From the NCBI GenBank assembly GCA_963922205.1, contig CAWUHX010000102.1:62001-126000 (forward strand): DNA of 64,000 bases, in the 5' to 3' direction. Numbering within the stretch: the stretch's first letter is position 1; every line of letters starts with the position of its first letter. The notes below the pieces were generated by a model. It was given only the letters and a program-made list of their open reading frames with translations. It ran no database searches and was not told where the DNA came from. This document shows positions 59,666-64,000 of this stretch, one piece after another. A program made the translations under genes and the position numbers. The stretch is from Romanomermis culicivorax (taxonomy: Eukaryota > Nematoda > Enoplea > Mermithida > Mermithidae).

Positions 59666-61007
59666 TTGGGACCCAAGCCCGACGAAATGTCAAAATTCTG
59701 ATTCGCATCTGATGTATAACATACTAATTCAGCTGAAAACAAATACCCATGTTAAAGAATGTGATGACACATCAATTAACTAATGAAATATAATAAGTAA
59801 CAAATCAACACTTAATTGTTTAGATCATCTTGAGACTGACTTAGATTTAAAATCTACAACACCCAAGTTATATTTCATAAGTATCGGCCATTTTCCTTGT
59901 ATTTGTCGTCTTTTCAATCTTGATTTTCATTTATAATATTAATCTAAGGATCAAAAATTAAATTATAGAGTTATTTACTCATAATGTTTCATGAGAGATT
60001 AGTGACTCGAATCGGTTTATTGTGTCTCAACCAAACCATGTGATTTCAATATGTTGTTTCTCTCACATCCATTTTCAGATGCAGTTGTGAGAAGTTTGAA
60101 TATGATATGATAAGTTGAAAAGGAATCATACCCGAAAATAGGGCATATTGTGTGGTTTTACATACTGCGTTTGAAAATTTTTTTCTAATTTTGTACTTTT
60201 TCACATTTTTACACTTTTTAGAGTGTCCGAAAGTAGGCGAAAAAACCAAAAAACTGATTGGACCTCTATCCAGACACCTTCCCATGGGATACCACAGAAT
60301 GTTTTCATCATTTTTGTAGGGACTAATGTCCAACATATTATGTTAAAATTTCAATACAAGTTCTGTGCCGTTTTTTTGAGTTGTTGAGATTGGCACACAT
60401 TGCACTGCCATTCAATTATATGTTTGAATCCGAATGAATTCCCACCCAAAAAGTTCTGAGAAAACAGGATTTGCCATCACCTATATAATAAATAAGAAAA
60501 AAATGTGGCTTCAAAGCTCGATAAGTTTTGATTCGTCTAGCTTAAATATTCGCTGAATGACATGCTTCAAATGAAAAGTCAAAAAAATTTAATTTTTATA
60601 TTAAAGTCGACAGATTGAGCCATTCTGACGTTTCTTTACAGTAAAACCTGAGAGTTATCCCAATGAACGTTTTTTATGTTTTCTGCATTTGTTAATGGCA
60701 TATTTAATGGTAGCAACAGCATCTTTGTATCAATTTTCAAGATGCGCAGACACAGCTCCCAAAAGGGTATACTAACCTGATTTAAATTTTAACACAATAT
60801 CTTGGGCACTAGTGGCTATAGAAATAGATGAAAAACTCCATAGCATCTTATTGGAGGGTGCCAAAAAAGCCTTCAAATGACTCGTTAGGTTATTTCGACT
60901 TCATTTTTTGACACTTAAGAGAGTAAGATGTCAGAAAATTTCTTTCATATCTATTGCATATAATGAATGTGTGAAGATTTGTATTTCCAAACAGACATAG
61001 AGAAATA
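59666..61007. other. Unassigned AT-rich sequence
   Basis: No exon, RNA or repeat that I can support. Frames under 100 codons only. Confidence 0.45.
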
Positions 61008-61150
61008 GAATAGGGATGGGCGGTTCTACTTTTTTGAATAGGGATGGGTGGTTCGACTTTTTTGGCAAAGAATAGGGATGGGTGGTTCGAATACGAAGAA
61101 TAGGGATGGGCGATTTGAACTGAAGAATAGGGATGAGCGGTTCGACTTTT
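61008..61150 (+). repeat. GAATAGGGATGGGCGGTTC array, five copies
   Basis: Five copies of a 26-37 bp unit starting GAATAGGGATGGG, with GTTCGACTTTTTTG in three of them. It is followed at 61150-61235 by a GGATCCGGATC-rich stretch. Confidence 0.7.
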
Positions 61151-61235
61151 TTGGTGACAGTGGATCCGGATCCAGATCCTGGAAAATTTGGTTCAGTGGA
61201 TCCGAATCTTGAGGGACAGATCCGGATCGGATCTG

Positions 61236-62407
61236 GATCTTTCAATAAGTATATGTACCATGCAGAGGTCCCCAAGGTCGAAAATTTAGGTAGGGGTAAA
61301 ATCGTAAATTTTAAGTGTAGTACTTAAAATATGCCGTGACCTTTTTTTTGCTCCCAACTTTTTTGCAGAGGAGGGGAGGAGTTGTTGCAGTACTCTAACC
61401 ACATACAACTGACAAAAATGAACTTTATGTTTTTTACAGTCAAAAAACATTTACTATTTCAGCTTCCTTTTCCAGCTCACAATCATGCAACTTCAATGCA
61501 CTAATTATATGTAGGGAATAGTCACACTTTGAAGATTGTCAAGCCAACTGATTCCTGCACATTTCAATAATCAGGCACAACATACTTCTGGAAACATTAT
61601 TTGAGCTAGCATCTGCAGCAGTATGGGCTTATTCCATCCCTGCTGGGGCTTGGAACAGTGCTTCCAATTGAAAGTCCTGATGCTGAATGCGGCTTTTAGT
61701 ATTATTATCCCATACATTATGACCTACAAGTTTGAAACCAAGTACCACTCCTGATCCACGTCAACAGACCTCACATGTCTCAACTCATAGCAGGAAAGTA
61801 TGCCACAGCTTGGGTAATCATATGCGCACAGAAGACCCAACGCAGAAGGGGGGGAAAAGGAAAGGAGAGCATGAAGAGGAAGACATCCCAAGAGGCGATT
61901 TTTTCGATAAATCACATATACATAAGTCATTATTTCTCTCCCAATTATATTAATAATGATTTCCTACAAGTAGTATATATTAATGTGCTGATATCCTTTC
62001 CTAAAAATCGCTATATGGCACAGAAGTTGCATACTTTCCCAATATGATTTGCTCAGTAAATGTGGTCAAAAACAGCAGTGAGTAATTCCTCAGAATCACA
62101 CATTGTGCAATTTTTCTCGAATTACTATAACCTACTGGGGAGAGGATGAGGTCTACCCAAATTTTTTGCTATAGTGAGCTGTTTTTATGGGGCTAGTAAA
62201 TGAATTTCCAAATCTAAGGAGGGGGGTAATACCCCCCCATATCCCCCATGGGGTGCTCTGGTACTATGTCTAATTTATCTAAAATTGAGTTTAATGAATT
62301 TATATTCATTGGTGTCAATAGATTAATAGATTATTAATGATTGAGGTGTTCATTTATTTAAATAGTTCACATGTGCTAATTAGTACTCTGCGTTGATACC
62401 ACTGCTT
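61236..62407. other. Unassigned sequence left of the gap
   Basis: No supportable gene. Two 70-90 codon frames at 61732-62047 overlap in different frames and lack motifs. Confidence 0.45.
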
Positions 62408-62507
62408 NNNNNNNNNNNNNNNNNNNNNNNNNNNNNNNNNNNNNNNNNNNNNNNNNNNNNNNNNNNNNNNNNNNNNNNNNNNNNNNNNNNNNNNNNNNNN
62501 NNNNNNN
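62408..62507. other. Assembly gap, 100 N
   Basis: Exactly 100 N, the usual placeholder for a gap of unknown size. True length and content are unknown; upstream exons of the plus-strand gene that follows could lie in it. Confidence 0.99.
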
Positions 62508-62827
62508 GGGGTTTTACCCCTGCCTAAAGTCCTAAAAATTGGTCACTAGTTGCCTGATTTTGAGACAAAATGGAGTGTTTAGTGGACATTTAGCTACACT
62601 ACCCTCGCAAGTTTTCAACTTTACCCCTGCCTGAAAAATCTGACCATGAGGACCTTTGGATAGAAAGTATAATTTTGATCAAATTCACCAATCAGAAAAA
62701 AATAAAATCTTCTAAAAACCAGTTGTTTTGATTAATTCGAGAAAAATTGAACTGAGCTAGGAAAATGGCGGAGATTTGGTGACACTAGGCGAAAAATTTA
62801 GCTGGTAACTGCTACGACTTATGAATT

Positions 62828-62936
62828 TAAGAGTTGTATCGGGTCCAAAATTTTGAGAATATCGTGTCCGGGTCCAACACAATGGTCGGGTAATTTCGGG
62901 TCTCGTTGCGGGTCCGGGTCCCTGATACATCTCTTA
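62828..62936 (-). repeat. GACCCG repeat, inverse of 59545-59665
   Basis: Reverse complement of the 59545-59665 repeat. It ends within 20 bp of the splice acceptor of the following gene, so it forms the last part of that gene's intron or upstream region. Confidence 0.65.
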
Positions 62937-62950
62937 TAAATTTTACCCAG

Positions 62951-63797
62951 GTCATGTCAGTAGAACGATTGTTGCAGCGATCAACAAGAATCACTTTGGT
63001 CAATAAAAATCCGGAGTCGCTTGATGTTCTGTGTGAAATTGATACTGACGTCAGGAAGCTAAATATTCTCAACTTTTTATTGGAACTTATTCCACTTTCA
63101 TACTCTGTACTAGTCGTCAACCCATTCAACTTTTATTCTTTAGTCTACACGACTCGGGTTGTTAATCAACGATATACGTAAAAAGTATCAGCAGATCAGT
63201 CCTGATCTATCAAAAAAATGTCGCAATATAATCAAACTGTGGCAAAAATTATTATTAGCCGGCGGAAACGTTTCGGGGTTAGGCGTCGACGGCGGCAGTG
63301 CGACAAGCAGCCCGGCTTCGGTGATCGGTGGCGCCAGTTGCGGTCAATCCGTTACACCAAAAACTCTGTTTTCCAAATTATCGTCGGCGACGGCGACCAC
63401 CGAACGCGTAGCCAGTAGCCCCGGTTTCTTACAATACGATCGAAGTTTGACACCCAAAAATCAATATTCGAAAAATGCTGTGATAATTAACGGTCATCGT
63501 CGTTTAAATAACCTCAGCCCGTCGTTGGCCGCCGACGATTTAAACGTTCCCGGTTTAGTTGCGTGGAAGAAAACGAAAAAAGTAGAAGAAAAATCCGTTC
63601 AATCAACGAAAGCAAACGATTTTTCGGCGACGACGCCGACGCCTGTTTCATTGAAAATACGTATTAAAATGACGGCCGGTGGGCCGTCGGGTACCGAACA
63701 ACAGGTGTCGATTGTTAAATCGGTTTCGGTGCCAAATTTTGGTCCCGAGAGTGAGAACAAAACGACAACAACTTTAAAAAACGGGGTCGCACGATAA
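62951..63797 (+). CDS. Mediator subunit 26-like protein (partial)
   Basis: MED26 links the Mediator complex to TFIID and elongation factors through a TFIIS N-terminal (LW) domain. Two exons are visible. The first, 62951-63106, follows a TTTTACCCAG acceptor and encodes PESLDVLCEIDTDVRKLNIL, aligning with the MED26 'MVAVLEVISSLEKYPIT' helices. A 37 bp intron (63107-63143) precedes exon 63144-63797, which opens STRLGLLINDIRKKY and then NIIKLWQKLL, close to human 'TRLGKLINDVRKK...WQKL'. The rest is Ser/Thr/Ala-rich, with DDLNVPGLVAWKK near codons 125-140. The frame closes at 63797 without the conserved MED26 C-terminal 'WPGVNG...W' region. Further exons probably lie beyond the window, or the stop is real and the protein is short. 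TFIIS or elongin A are alternatives, but MED26 fits best. True start not identified. Confidence 0.68.
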
Positions 63798-64000
63798 TAC
63801 GGTTATTCAGAACAGAGAAAATTTGATTCCATTGGAAGAAAAAGATGTCACTAAAAATAATGGTCAGTGGAGCTTATACTTGGGGACGGAAGAAGCTGAT
63901 ATGCTTGCTGGTTCGTATTAGCGCTTGAAGTAGAAATTAATGATCTTTTTTCAAAACTTTTTTGGAATTCTATGTTTGAATTTATCGAAAATAGTCTTTC
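63798..64000 (+). other. Sequence downstream of the MED26-like frame
   Basis: A GTTATTCAG acceptor-like site at about 63801-63810 is followed by about 17 open codons (starting NRENLIPLEEKDV). It could be a further exon of the MED26-like gene, with its donor in GGTCAGTG near 63863, but this cannot be settled at the window edge. Confidence 0.3.

Overview
The window looks like part of an invertebrate animal nuclear genome. It is AT-rich, with four intron-split genes of animal type, GT-AG introns from under 60 bp to 17 kb, and dense mobile DNA. I see no rRNA, no confident tRNA, no CRISPR array and no bacterial-type operon. The species cannot be fixed from this sequence. Single-exon open frames are mostly misleading here, so the genes below were rebuilt from splice sites, reading phase and family motifs.

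Layout: (1) 2.65-6.07 kb, minus strand: a FoxJ2/3-like forkhead transcription factor. (2) 6.1-11.0 kb: repeats, including an inverted-repeat element, a ~100 bp minisatellite and a small TIR element. (3) 11.04-25.79 kb, minus strand: a complete nine-exon gene for mitochondrial succinyl-CoA:3-ketoacid CoA-transferase (SCOT/OXCT, about 500 aa). Its introns hold a 4.3 kb palindrome and a foldback element with minisatellite arms. (4) 28.42-53.74 kb, minus strand: an eight-exon tau-tubulin-kinase-like (CK1 superfamily) kinase of about 345 aa. Its last intron (17.2 kb) carries a 14.1 kb Ty3/gypsy-type LTR retrotransposon on the opposite strand (31.53-45.63 kb) and a hAT-type MITE with an exact 8 bp target duplication. 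Its second intron carries a 3.0 kb TIR element. (5) 53.7-62.9 kb: layered repeats rich in C and G runs, inverted copies of GACCCG-type repeats, and a 100-N assembly gap. (6) 62.95-63.80 kb, plus strand: a Mediator subunit 26-like gene with a TFIIS N-terminal domain, probably running past the window end.

The four genes serve ordinary, unrelated functions (transcription factor, ketone-body metabolism, kinase, Mediator) and I see no functional cluster. The most unusual element is the LTR retrotransposon. Between pol and the 3' LTR it carries about 6.3 kb of extra DNA with a long decayed coding region. That region begins with a DEDD 3'-5' exonuclease (RNase D/WRN-like) domain and continues through a coiled-coil segment to a Gly/Gln/Arg-rich tail. 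A second theme is a pair of foldback elements whose inverted arms are built from 15-18 bp tandem repeats. A third is the mix of tiny introns (37, 47/56 and 59 bp) with giant ones; one tiny intron cuts the kinase glycine loop.
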